Below, one piece after another: positions 48,301 through 57,900 of a stretch of DNA of 64,000 nt. Location of the stretch: NCBI GenBank assembly GCA_020633465.1, contig JACKDN010000030.1, forward strand, positions 1 through 64,000, read 5' to 3'. Origin of the DNA: Myxococcales bacterium (GTDB lineage: Bacteria > Myxococcota_A > Bradymonadia > UBA7976 > UBA1532). The stretch's first letter is position 1. Every line of letters begins with the position of its first letter. The notes below the pieces were generated by a model. It did not search any database. It was not told the DNA's origin and worked only from the letters and a program-made list of their open reading frames with translations. The translations under genes were made by a program, and so were the position numbers.

Positions 48301-49656
48301 CGGCTGCACCCGACCGACGACCGCCTGCTGGTGGCCGCGCTCGACGGTGACGCCGAGGGCCTCGGCGTGCTGGATCCAGCGCGCGGCGCCTTCTTCCCGG
48401 TCGCGCCCGCGCCCACCAGCGCCGCGCTCTGGGCGCCGGACGGCGAGGGCGTCTACGCGCTCGAGCCGGCCGAGGGCCGGGTGCGCCTGGTGCACCGCCC
48501 GCTGGCCGATCCGGATCGCGCCACCGAGCTGGTGCGCCCCTCGCCCTACCTCGCGCCCGACGTGCTGGACTGGGCCACGCCGACCACCCCCGTCGCGCCC
48601 GCCGACCGCGACCGCGACGGGCTGCACGACCGCGACGACCTGTGCCCCGATTGGCGCGCCCGCGGCCCGCTGCGCGAGCCGACGCGGCTGGGCTCGGCCA
48701 CCGTGAATCAGTACACCGACACCCAGGTCGCCTGGCACGGGCACGAATGGACGGCCGGCTGGGTGCAGCAGGAGACCGTGCGCCTGCGTTTCGTCGACGC
48801 CCGCGGCGTGACGAGCTCGACCCGGGTGCTGGCCGACAACATCGGCCAGTACCGCCCGCGCGGCCCCACGCTGGCGTGGTCGGGGCGCCGGTATATGGCC
48901 GCCGTGGGCTGGTACGGCAGCGACCGCCGCGGGCTGAGCACCTGGCCCATCCTCGAGGGCGCCATCGGCAACCGCCGCGACGGCGGCATCACCTACAACG
49001 GCGCGAACCCGTGGATTCGCTGGAACGGCGACGCGTTCGACGTGCTCGCCCCGCGGGGCAGCGCGCTCGACCACATGGTGTACGACGACCGCATCAACCG
49101 CACGACGCTGAACCAGTCGATCACCGGCGCCGAGGACGCCGAGACGATCTCGGTCGCGCCGCTGGCGGACGGCTGGCTGGTGGCCTTCGGCAACGACAGG
49201 ACCGGGTCATGGCGTTCGTTCGTGGCCACGCTGGACCGCGACTTCGTCGTCACGAACGGCCCGGTGCAGGGCCCGGGCTGGCAGGCGGTGACCGTGGTGC
49301 CTTCCCCCGAGGGCGCCGTGATGGTCGGCAACGGCGCGGGCGGCGTGTACAGCCAGCGCTTCAACACCAACGGCGTCGCGGTCGGCGGCGCCACCAAGCT
49401 CAGCGGCGGCGGCTACACGCGCTCGATCCTGTTGCCCACCGGACCGGCCGTGCTCACCTCGAGCGGCGACGAAGGCCGGCTGCAGCACCTCACCGCCGAC
49501 GGCCAGCCACGCAGCCGCCCCATTCCCATCGCCTCCGGCACCAGCCTGCGGCGCTTCGAGGCCGCCGCCCACGGGCACACGCTCGTCTACATGTGGACGC
49601 TGCGGGGCGACCTCGAGGTGTGGCTCGGCGGCGGCGACGAACAGTGCGCGGAGTGA
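45335..49656 (+). CDS. Giant lipoprotein B3, third paralogue, with an apparent frameshift
   Basis: The start is a TTG at 45335: AGGAGG lies 5-6 bases upstream and the codons LRRTDRWLALVLMGTFAAC line up with the B1/B2 signals (MRRLMWAALAAAGLWAC). The head (GVTCEAGESCQGGACVPQ) is in the same frame up to about 45527, after which protein sense moves to another frame (ADASADAAPRADARADAAP) and stays open to 49656. A single missing base after GCCGA would explain it. Corrected length is about 1440 residues. It has seven MopE-type repeats, one fewer than B1/B2, then the LamG-like and propeller-like regions. The stop overlaps the next gene by GTGA. If the shift is real, the long part could only be made from an internal start without a signal. 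Confidence 0.75.
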
Positions 49657-50894
49657 CCCTGCCGCGGTGCGCCTTGGCCCTCGCGCTGCTGGCGATGGCC
49701 CGATTGCCGGCGGCGGCCGCTTCGTGGACCGACCACGCGGTGCCCCTGGCGACCCTCGACCCGACCGCCCCGCTCGGCGCTCTCGGTCCCTTGCTGCCCA
49801 CCTTCGCCGACGCCCGCGTCGTCGGCCTCGGCGAGTCCACCCACGGCACCCGCGAGTTCTTTCGGGTCCGCCATCTGCTGACGCGCCTGCTGGTCGAGCG
49901 GCGCGACGTCCGCATCGTGTTCCTCGAGGTCGGCGTCGGCCCCGCCGAGGTCGCCGACGCCTTCGTGCAGGGCGAGGGCGCCGCCGATCCCTCGACGGCC
50001 ATCGAGGCCCTGGGCATGACCATCTGGCAGACGCGCTCGATGGCCGACTTCCTGGTCTGGCTGCGCGCCTGGAACGGCGCGCGGCCGGCGCCCCACCGCG
50101 TACACCTGCGCGGCGTCGATCCGCAGTACAACGGCCGGATCGTCGAGCGCGTGCGCGCCTTCGTCGCGGCCCGCGCGCTGGCCGTGCCCGGCCTCGACGG
50201 GGCGCTCGCGGCCATCCCAGCCGGCCGCTCGAGGCCGGGCGCGCCGGGCCTCGCCGAGGGCGTCGCCGTCCTGGCGCGGCTCACCGCCGCGCTCGAGGCG
50301 CTGCCGCCCTCGCCCGAGCGCGACCGAGCGCTGACCGACGTCGGCGTGCTCGCCGCCCACTGCGCCATCTACAGCCGCCCGCTGCCCGAGATGGTGGCCG
50401 CGCGCGACGCCGCGATGGCCGACCTGCTGCTCGCCCGGCTGCCCACTGACACGGCGGCGGTGGTCTGGGCCCATGACGCCCACGTCGGCGCCGGGCAGCT
50501 CATGGGCGCGCCGGCCATGGGCCAGCACCTGCGCCGCCACCTCGGCCCGGCCTACGTCGCGGTCGGCGTCGGCTTCGGCGAGGGCGGCTTTCAGGCCCAC
50601 CGCCACCAGCCCGACGGGCGCGGCCCGATGACTGGCTTCGTCCTCGGCCCGCCACCCGCCGAGCTGATCGAGGCCGAGCTGAACACCGCGCCTCACGACG
50701 CCTTCCTGCTCGACCTGCGCGCCCTGCCCGCCGCCGCGCGCGCGCCCTTCGAGGCCCCGCGTCCCCGGCGCTCGTTGGGCGCGACCTACGACCCGTCGTG
50801 GGAGCACTCGGCGCCGCCCGTGCCGCTCGCCGGGTCGTTCGACGTCGTCGTGCACCTGAAAAAGGTCGAGCGCGCACACCCGCTGGGTCGGTAG
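49653..50894 (+). CDS. Erythromycin-esterase-family hydrolase, exported
   Basis: 413 residues from the GTG at 49653, which overlaps the B3 stop (GTGA). The first ~22 residues (LALALLAMARLPAAAAS) are a signal peptide. The erythromycin esterase fold is marked by LGESTHGTREFF near residue 60, FLEVGVGPAEVADAF, the following GMTIWQTRSM, RGVDPQYN and VVWAHDAHVG, which together contain the conserved Glu and His residues of the family. Known members hydrolyse macrolide lactones, but many relatives in myxobacteria are of unknown substrate and succinoglycan-biosynthesis-like. The coupling to B3 argues for a role linked to the surface proteins rather than resistance (inference). Confidence 0.82.
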   Translation: MTLPRCALALALLAMARLPAAAASWTDHAVPLATLDPTAPLGALGPLLPTFADARVVGLGESTHGTREFFRVRHLLTRLLVERRDVRIVFLEVGVGPAEVADAFVQGEGAADPSTAIEALGMTIWQTRSMADFLVWLRAWNGARPAPHRVHLRGVDPQYNGRIVERVRAFVAARALAVPGLDGALAAIPAGRSRPGAPGLAEGVAVLARLTAALEALPPSPERDRALTDVGVLAAHCAIYSRPLPEMVAARDAAMADLLLARLPTDTAAVVWAHDAHVGAGQLMGAPAMGQHLRRHLGPAYVAVGVGFGEGGFQAHRHQPDGRGPMTGFVLGPPPAELIEAELNTAPHDAFLLDLRALPAAARAPFEAPRPRRSLGATYDPSWEHSAPPVPLAGSFDVVVHLKKVERAHPLGR

Positions 50895-50964
50895 CTCGGC
50901 GCCCCGGTTGCACCCGGTCGCCGGCTGACTCACCCTTTGGGCGCGAAGCAACCCGGAGCCGATC

Positions 50965-51846
50965 GTGACCGCCCTCACCGCTTTCCAGATCGCCACCGCC
51001 GTGCTCGGCCTGACCGTCGCGTTCCTCGGCGCGCGCTCGCTGACGGCGCTCACCGGGCGCCGCCTGGCGCGCGTGCGAGGTCGCGGCGACATCGCACCGG
51101 TGCCGACCGATTCACCCCTCGACGACGCCGAGTCCGCCCAGCGCAAGGTGGCGCGCGAGAGCATCCAGGGGCAGACGCGCGCGCTGCGGCGCTTGCTGGG
51201 GCCGACGCTGCTGGGCGTCACCGGCGTCCTGGTCGCCCTGCCCTACCTCGAAGGCGCGCCGGCCGCCGTCGTCTCGCTGACCGTCGGCGCCCTCACCGTG
51301 GTGGTCGGCGTCGCCGCGCGCCCGGTGGTCGAGAACCTGATCGCCGGCGTGGTCATCGCGTTCAGCAAGGTGCTCAACATCGGCGACACGGTCATCGTGG
51401 GCGAACACTACGGCACCGTCGAAGCGTTGGGCCCCACCCACACCACCATCAAGGTGTGGGACTGGCGCCGCTTCGTCGTGCCCAACACGCGCCTCTTGGG
51501 CCAGGAGTTCCAGAACCTGTCCCTGCGCGACGACTTCCTGTGGGCCTACATCGAGTTCACCGTGCCCTACGAGGCCGACCTGCAGCAGGTGGAAGACATC
51601 GCCCGCAAGGCGATGACCGACTCGCCCTTCCTGGCCACCTACGAGCCCCCGGCGTTCTGGGTGTATCAGATGAAGCCCGAGGGCGCCGTCTGCTGGCTGG
51701 CCGGCTGGGCGGACAGCCCCAGCGACGCCTGGTCGCTGCGCCACGCGGCCCGCATGAACCTGATCGCCGCCTGCCGCGAGGCCGGCATCTCGCTGCGCTT
51801 CACGCAGCAGGTGGCGATGCGCCCGCCGGCGGCGCCGCCTACCTGA
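50965..51846 (+). CDS. MscS-family mechanosensitive channel
   Basis: 293 residues from the GTG at 50965 (GGAG upstream). Three hydrophobic segments are visible: about 4-22, 70-92 and 95-118. The last of these, with AARPVVENLIAGVVIAFSKVLNIGDTVIV, is the pore helix and start of the MscS beta domain. GTVEALGPTHTTIKVWDWRRFVVPNTRLL is the family signature. The C-terminal alpha/beta domain runs to about 280. It should open on membrane tension to release solutes. The last 8 bases overlap the end of the convergent LysR gene. Confidence 0.9.
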   Translation: MTALTAFQIATAVLGLTVAFLGARSLTALTGRRLARVRGRGDIAPVPTDSPLDDAESAQRKVARESIQGQTRALRRLLGPTLLGVTGVLVALPYLEGAPAAVVSLTVGALTVVVGVAARPVVENLIAGVVIAFSKVLNIGDTVIVGEHYGTVEALGPTHTTIKVWDWRRFVVPNTRLLGQEFQNLSLRDDFLWAYIEFTVPYEADLQQVEDIARKAMTDSPFLATYEPPAFWVYQMKPEGAVCWLAGWADSPSDAWSLRHAARMNLIAACREAGISLRFTQQVAMRPPAAPPT

Positions 51847-52744
51847 GCTCGCCGCCCTGCAGCCCGGCGAGCACGTCCTCGACCACCACCAGCACCTCGT
51901 GCACCGCGCCGAGCAGGCGGTCGCCCAGCGGGCGCCGGTAGACGGCGTGCAGCGCCGCGTCGACGCCGAGGTCGAAGTCGACGCGCGCCAGGTCCTCGGC
52001 GCGCGGGTGGTGCTCGGCCACCAGATCGGGCAGCACCGCCAGGTGGCCACCGCCGCTGCACATCGACAGGCCCAGCTCGAGCGTGTGCACCTCGGTCGTG
52101 ACGCGCCGCGGCCAGTGCTTGGGCCAGTGATCGTCGGCGCCCGCCGGCGGCGCGACGAAGGCGTGCTCGGCGAGCGTCGCCCGGTCGACGCGCGGCGCGT
52201 CGCGCAGCGGATGCCCCACCCCGCAGTAGACGCCGTAGCGGATGCGCGTCAGCGGCTCGATCACCACGCCCTCGGCCGGCTCGGGGTCGTCCAGCAGCGC
52301 GAGGTCCAGCGTGCCCTCGAGCAGATGAGCGTTCACGTCGGGCGCGGACAGCGTCGTCAGCCGAGGTCGAAGGTCCGGATGCGACTGCGCCAGGATCTTC
52401 AGCGCCGGCAGCACGCACACCGGGAAGAAGGCGCTCGGGGCGGACAACCCGAAGCTCCCGGCGAGCGTTCGGCGCTCCAGCCGAGCCAAGGCGTCGTCCA
52501 CCCGGCGCATCGCGTCCCGCACGGCGTCGAGCAGCAGCTTGCCCTCGGCGTTGAGCGCCAGGCGCCGCCCCACGCGGTCGAAGAGCGGGACCCCCACGTC
52601 CTCCTCGAGCAGTCGGATGCTGCGCGACAGGGCCGAGGCGCTCACGTTCAGGCGGGCGGACGCCGTGGGCAGATGCTCCGTCTGCGCCACCGCCCGGAAC
52701 GCCGGCAGCCAGTTCCACAGCCGAATCAGGCGGTGCATCTTCAT
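51839..52744 (-). CDS. LysR-family transcriptional regulator
   Basis: 301 residues. The N-terminal winged helix-turn-helix is clear: WLPAFRAVAQTEHLPTASAR, ALSRSIRLLEEDVGVPLFDR, LNAEGKLLLDA. The effector domain (about 90-300) has SFGLSAPSAFFPVCVLP and the usual LysR substrate-binding alternation. The start could be the ATG at 52744 or 52738. It is convergent with the MscS gene and has no divergent neighbour within 400 bases, so its target is not evident; autoregulation through the 52745-53179 spacer is likely for this family. The effector is unknown. Confidence 0.9.
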   Translation of the reverse strand: MKMHRLIRLWNWLPAFRAVAQTEHLPTASARLNVSASALSRSIRLLEEDVGVPLFDRVGRRLALNAEGKLLLDAVRDAMRRVDDALARLERRTLAGSFGLSAPSAFFPVCVLPALKILAQSHPDLRPRLTTLSAPDVNAHLLEGTLDLALLDDPEPAEGVVIEPLTRIRYGVYCGVGHPLRDAPRVDRATLAEHAFVAPPAGADDHWPKHWPRRVTTEVHTLELGLSMCSGGGHLAVLPDLVAEHHPRAEDLARVDFDLGVDAALHAVYRRPLGDRLLGAVHEVLVVVEDVLAGLQGGELR

Positions 52745-52859
52745 CGCAGCCGAGACTCGCGCACGCCGCGCCGAGTTGCACGTCCCATGATCACCGGTCG
52801 ACGCCCGAACGGTGTCCGGCCACCCGCCGGCGTCCAGGCTCGACGGCCCCTGAAACGAC

Positions 52860-52891
52860 GACGCCCCGTCGGTCGGGGACCGCGGGGCGTC
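52860..52891 (-). terminator. Two-tier hairpin, probable terminator
   Basis: GACGCCCCG (52860-52868) pairs with CGGGGCGTC (52883-52891), and CGGTC/GACCG pair inside it around a GGG loop, leaving one bulged base. Read on the minus strand it is followed by GTCGTTTC, a poor T-run, so it could end the nucleotidyltransferase transcript or act as an attenuator before the LysR gene. Confidence 0.4.
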
Positions 52892-53018
52892 GAGCTCGGC
52901 CGGCCTGGCAGCGCCGGACCGCGAGCGTGGGCAACGTTCGAATCAGCGCCTCAGCGCCGAATCACCGATGACAGCTTGTGGCATTGCACCGATAGCCACC
53001 TCCTGGTCCCGGCTTCCT

Positions 53019-53044
53019 GGCCCCTTCGGGCGCCCTTCGGGGCC
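53019..53044. other. GGCCCC/GGGGCC hairpin with TTCG-type loop
   Basis: GGCCCC and GGGGCC enclose TTCGGGCGCCCTTC, itself self-complementary. It lies ~135 bases after the minus-strand nucleotidyltransferase stop. Possibly part of the same termination region; there is no T-run. Confidence 0.3.
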
Positions 53045-53179
53045 GCCGACAACCTAGACACATCCCGCCCCGTGACAACCCCCGCCCGCGACGTCGGCGC
53101 GATGCGCCTGGGGTCGTGCCATACAAACGAACGAACCGGGCTACTTCTCACACTTTTTGGCCCGCCGGCTGCGCGCAGC

Positions 53180-53941
53180 TCAGCGCGCGGCGCGGCGCAC
53201 CTGGACCAGCCAGTCCGACAGGGCATCCGCGTTGGGCGGCGCGTCGGGCAGCGTCGTCGTGTCGCGCGCCACGACCAGCAGCGCCTCGAGGCGCGGCAGG
53301 TTGGCGCGGTGGCGGGCGTCGGTCGCTGTGTCCAGGGCCGACTTCTCGCCGTGTTCCCGTTTGAAGGCCACAAGCTCCGCCACCTCGGCGAACCCGTAGG
53401 TGGGCGCCAGCACGTTCACGTCCGTCTCGAGCTCGCCGGTGCGCAGCAGGTGCGTCCCGGTGAGCGCCACCCGGTAGGCGTACAGCAGGTTCTTCGCGAT
53501 GGGCGCCGGCGCCTTCTCGATCTCGCGCAGGCGGCCGCGGAAGAACCCGGCGTAGTGGCGGAAGAAGCGCGCGCACACGGCGCCGCGCGCCAGATCCTGC
53601 AGGCCCTCGGGCGGCGCCACCGCCTGCAGCGGCGACAGCACGCGCTCGAGCATGTTGCCGTTGCCGCGCAGCAGCAGGCGCAGCGCCTCGCGCGCCTCCT
53701 GCGTGGTGACGTCGCACTCGACGCCCTCGAAGTCCTCGGTGCGGTCGAAGCTGACCTGCACGTCGCCGAGCCCCAGAAAGGCGTCGGTGGGCGCGAGGTG
53801 GACGCCCTTCAGGTCGAGATCGCTGTCCGGCGACGGGAAGCCGTAGATGTGCGCGCCGGTGACGGCGCACAGCAGCAAGCGCCCCGGCGGCGGGCAGGCG
53901 GCCAGGAAGCGGCGGGCCAGGTCGAGATCGGCGATCAGCAC
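53180..53941 (-). CDS. Nucleotidyltransferase of the RlaP-like (Pol beta) family, second of a pair
   Basis: 253 residues from the GTG at 53941, with AGAGGTG upstream and a 7-base overlap with the preceding gene. The Pol beta-type motif appears as VTGAHIYGFPSPDSDLDLKG (G, then DxD after SPDS), followed by FEGVECDVTTQEAREALRLLL, which brings the third acidic residue. Helical C-terminal half (AYAGFFRGRLREIEK-like, YAYRVALTGTHLLRTGEL). This fits PF10127-type proteins (RlaP, linked to RNA repair). The acceptor is unknown; no RtcB or RNA ligase gene is nearby. The two neighbours are distant paralogues and may form a heterodimer. Confidence 0.75.
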   Translation of the reverse strand: MLIADLDLARRFLAACPPPGRLLLCAVTGAHIYGFPSPDSDLDLKGVHLAPTDAFLGLGDVQVSFDRTEDFEGVECDVTTQEAREALRLLLRGNGNMLERVLSPLQAVAPPEGLQDLARGAVCARFFRHYAGFFRGRLREIEKAPAPIAKNLLYAYRVALTGTHLLRTGELETDVNVLAPTYGFAEVAELVAFKREHGEKSALDTATDARHRANLPRLEALLVVARDTTTLPDAPPNADALSDWLVQVRRAAR

Positions 53942-54849
53942 GCGAGCACCTCTTCGATGATGGACACACACAGGGCGTCGAGGGCGTCCTCGTCGGCCTC
54001 GGCGGGCAGCGACGACCTCTTCGCCGCGGCGCGCACCCGCTGGTGCAGGGCCTCGGCGCGCGCCTCGAGCTGGTCATAGGTCAGCGCGCCGTCGCGGATG
54101 GCCAGCAGCGCGTCGCGGTCGTCCCGGCGCACGTTCACCTGCCCCGTCTCGAGGATCTCGGCCCCCATCGTCAGCAGGCGCACCAGGTGCAGCGCGTGCT
54201 TCGTGTCGTAGCCGTACTTCGCCTCGAGCGCGGCCCGCGCGGGGTTCCGCCCCTTCAGCCACTGCCGGTACTGCTGCCAGGTGCGCTTGGCCGCGCGATA
54301 CCGCCGCTCGCGGTCGAGCACGTCGAGGAAGTTGGCCGGCAGCGCGCCCAGCTCGCCCCGCTCGATCAGCGCCTCGGCCGCGCCGAGCTGGTCCTTGGGG
54401 ATCTTCAGGTGGTCGGGCAGCCCGAAGTCGGCGCGCGCCGGCGCGCCCTTCGGCGGCTCGAGCAGCCACCGCCGGTGCGTGCGGATGCGCTTCAGCTGCT
54501 GCAGCGCGTAGCCGCCGAAGCTGCCCTCGACCCGCCGCGACAGGAAGGCCTCGCGGGCGTCGAGCAGGCGCTGGCCCGCGGGCGTCACGACCACCCGATC
54601 GTCGGGGTGCGTGAACAGCAGCTCGATCAGCGTGGGGTTGCCCTGCGCGGCCAGCCGAACGAACTTCCGCAGCTCGAAGCGCACGTGATCCTTGTCCAGC
54701 TCGACCTGCTCGGGGCCGCCGCGGAAGCCGAAGTACCAGGCCGGCGGGCCGACGACGACGCCCTTGTAGTCGTGGTCGCTGTCGGCCCGGGCGAGGCCAT
54801 AGGCGCGGCTGCCGTGCAGGGTCTCGTAGATGAGCGTGGGCGCGTGCAT
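53935..54849 (-). CDS. Nucleotidyltransferase of the RlaP-like (Pol beta) family, first of a pair
   Basis: 304 residues from the ATG at 54849, the only sensible start. The motif is LHGSRAYGLARADSDHDYKG, with GS and DxD in the canonical positions, then DKDHVRFELRKFVRLAAQGN containing the third acidic residue region. The rest is helical (RRYRAAKRTWQQYRQWLKG, KYGYDTKHALHLVRLLTMG), the last matching the conserved KHALHxxRLL of the family. It should transfer a nucleotide to an RNA or protein end. It is divergently placed from the amidohydrolase lipoprotein with 107 bases between the starts. Confidence 0.8.
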   Translation of the reverse strand: MHAPTLIYETLHGSRAYGLARADSDHDYKGVVVGPPAWYFGFRGGPEQVELDKDHVRFELRKFVRLAAQGNPTLIELLFTHPDDRVVVTPAGQRLLDAREAFLSRRVEGSFGGYALQQLKRIRTHRRWLLEPPKGAPARADFGLPDHLKIPKDQLGAAEALIERGELGALPANFLDVLDRERRYRAAKRTWQQYRQWLKGRNPARAALEAKYGYDTKHALHLVRLLTMGAEILETGQVNVRRDDRDALLAIRDGALTYDQLEARAEALHQRVRAAAKRSSLPAEADEDALDALCVSIIEEVLAC

Positions 54850-54956
54850 GGCGTCGTTGTAGCGCAGATGGAAACTCGGCGCGGCACCTCGATCGCGCGT
54901 GGAGACGCGACCCTCGGTTCTGCTAGCTTCCGCGGCGCATCGCCCGGGAGCGAACC

Positions 54957-57900
54957 ATGAAGCGAACTGTCTCGACCGTCCTCGTCGTCGCCTGCGCCCT
55001 CGCACTGGGGGGCTGCCTGGGCGGCGGCGGAGGTGGATCCGGCGACGGCGGCCCGGCCGGCGACGCCGGCGTCGGCTTCGACGGCGGCGCCGGCGGCGCG
55101 CCTGGCGCCGGCGGCCAGCCGGGCGCCGGCGGCCAGCCTGGTCAGGGCGGACAGCCGGGCGTCGGCGGGCTGCCTGGGCAGGGCGGCGAGCCCGGCGTCG
55201 GCGGCGGCATGGGCGGCGAGCCTGGCGCGGCGGCGGCGGCGGCGACGCCGGCGTCGAGCCGACGGCGGCGGCGGCGGCGGCGCGCCTGGCGCGGCAGCCA
55301 GCCCTGGCGCCGGCGGCCAGCCTGGTCAGGGCGGACAGCCTGGCGTCGGCGGGCTGCCTGGGCAGGGGCGGCGAGCCTGGCGTCGGCGGCGGCATGGGCG
55401 GCGAGCCTGGCGTCGGCGGCGGCATGGGCGGCGCGCCCGGCGTCGGCGGCGGCATGGGCGGCGAGCCCGGCGTCGGCGGCGGCCTGGGCGGCGAGTGGCG
55501 TCGGCGGCGGCATGGGCGGTGAGCCTGGCGTCGGCGGCGCATGGGCGGGCGCCCGGCGTCGGCGGCGGCCTGGGCGGCGAGCCCGGCGTCGGCGGCGGCA
55601 TGGGCGGTGAGCCTGGCATCGGCGGCGGCATGCCCGCGCGCGCTGCGGCATGGGCGGCGAGCCCGGCACGGGCGGCGCGCCCCCCACCGGCGTCGTCGAC
55701 TGCGGCGCCCTGCCCGCCCTCGAGGGCGGCACCTGCGCGGTGACCTCGGCCGGCAACGCGGCCCTGCGCCTGCGCGGCACCATCCTGCTGCCCGACGCCG
55801 CGCTGCGCGGCGGCGAGGTGGTCATCGGCGCCAACGGCCGCATCGAGTGTGCCGCCTGCGACTGCGGCGACGCCCCCTCGGCCGCCGCCGCCACCGAGGT
55901 CACCTGCCCCGACGCCGTCGTCTCGCCGGGCCTCATCAACGCCCACGACCACATCACCTTCACGCAGAACGATCCCGGCGACTGGGGCGACGAGCGCTTC
56001 GAGCACCGCCACGACTGGCGCCGCGGCAACAACGGCCACTCGCGCATCTCGGTGCCCGGCGGCGCCAACGGCGCGCAGGTGACCTGGGGCGAGCTGCGCC
56101 AGCTCGTCACCGGCACCACCAGCCTCTCGGGCTCGGGCGCGGCCGACGGCCTGCTGCGCAACCTGGATCGCGGCAACCAGAACGAGGGCCTCGGCGAGCC
56201 CGCGGTCGACTACGAGACCTTCCCGCTCGGTGACAGCGGCGGCGAGGTGCGCACCAACGACTGCCGCTACCCCGATCTGCCCGGCGGCAACGTGCTGAAC
56301 GAGGCGGCGTACATGCCGCACGTCGCCGAGGGCATCAACCAGGCGGCGCGCAACGAGTTCCTGTGCCTCAGCAGCGCCGCCCGCAGCGGCGTCGACGTCA
56401 CCGAGGGCAACGGCGCCTTCGTGCACGCCGTCGGGCTCACCGCCGCGGACGCCGCGGTGATGGCGGCCGACGGCACCGCGGTCATCTGGTCGCCGCGCTC
56501 GAACGTCTCGCTCTACGGCATGACCGCGCCGGTGACGCTGTACGCGGCGCTGGGCGTCGAGCTGGCCCTGGGCACCGACTGGACGGCCAGCGGCAGCGTC
56601 AACATGCAGCGCGAGCTGGCCTGCGCGGCCTACTTGAACGATGTGCACTACGGCGGCTTCTTCGAGAGCCGCGATCTGTGGCGCATGGCGACGCTGGGCG
56701 CGGCCCGGGCCTTCGCCATGGACGACTCGATCGGCGTGCTGGCGCCGGGGCGCTGGGGCGACGTGGCCATCTTCGCGGCGGGCGACGCGCCCGACGACGA
56801 CCCCTGGCGGGCGGTGCTCGAGGCCGGCCCGGGTGAGACCGCCCTCGTGCTGCGTGCGGGTCAGCCCCTCTTCGGCGACGCCGACGTGATGGGCGGCCTG
56901 CCGACCGCGCAGGCGGGCTGCGAGGCCCTGCCCGGCGGCCTGTGCCAGGTGCCCAAGCGCCTGTGCCTGCGCGCCGACACCGACTACGACTACGCCGCGC
57001 TGTCCGGCGCCAACCGAGACAGCTACGGCCTGGCCTTCTGCGGCGCCCCGCCCGGCGAGCCGACCTGCGTGCCCCAGCGCCTCGGCGCCTTCGACGGCCC
57101 CGCCGCCGGCGACGCGGACGGCGACGGCGTGCCCGACGCCGACGACCTGTGCCCGGCCGTCTTCGACCCGGTGCGCCCCATCGACGGCGGCGGCCAGGCC
57201 GACAGTGACGGCGACGACGTCGGCGACGCCTGCGACCCCTGCCCGCTGCAGGCCGACACCGAGGACTGCGCGCCCATCGACCTCGACGACCTCGACGGCG
57301 ACGACATCGACAACGTGGACGACAACTGCCCCGACGACGCCAACCCCGAGCAGGAGGACGCCGACGGCGATGGCCTGGGCGACGTGTGCGACGCGTGCCC
57401 CGACGAGTCGAACCTGGACGGCCGCGCGTGCAGCGTCTCGGTCTACGACATCAAGGACGGCACGGTGCCGTCGAACACGCCGGCGCAGGTGCGCGGCATC
57501 ATCACCGCGGTCGCCCCCGAGGGCGCCGGCTTCTTCCTGCAGATGGCCGCGGGCCAGCCCGGCTATCGCGGCGCGCCCTTCTCGGGCGTCTACGTCTACA
57601 CCGGCAACGCCAGCGTCGAGGTGGGCGCGATGCGCGGCCAGCGCGTCGCGGTGTCGGGCACGGCCAGCGACTTCTTCGGCCAGCGGCAGATCGCGCAGGT
57701 CAGCCACTTCGAGGTGCTCGAGGCCGACGTCGCGGTGCCCGCGCCGGTGACCGTGGATCCGGCGATGGTGCGCACCGACGGCGCGCTGGCGGACGACTAC
57801 GAGGCCGTCCTGGTCCGCGTCGAGCAGGTCGACGTGCTGAGCGTCAACCCGCCGGCCGGCCCCGGCGACAGCGATCCCACGAACGCCTTCGTCGTCACCG

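Larger units (their letters stand above)
52745..53179. other. Spacer with two strong hairpins, no gene
   Basis: 435 bases between the LysR start and the nucleotidyltransferase stop, both on the minus strand. No reading frame is convincing. Two stable hairpins are present (52860-52891 and 53019-53044). The LysR promoter must lie at the low-coordinate end; I cannot point to boxes with confidence. Confidence 0.4.

Noticed and set aside
53652..53846. Small plus-strand frame opposite the second nucleotidyltransferase
   Set aside because: No ribosome binding site and Ser/Arg-rich text; explained by the minus-strand gene.
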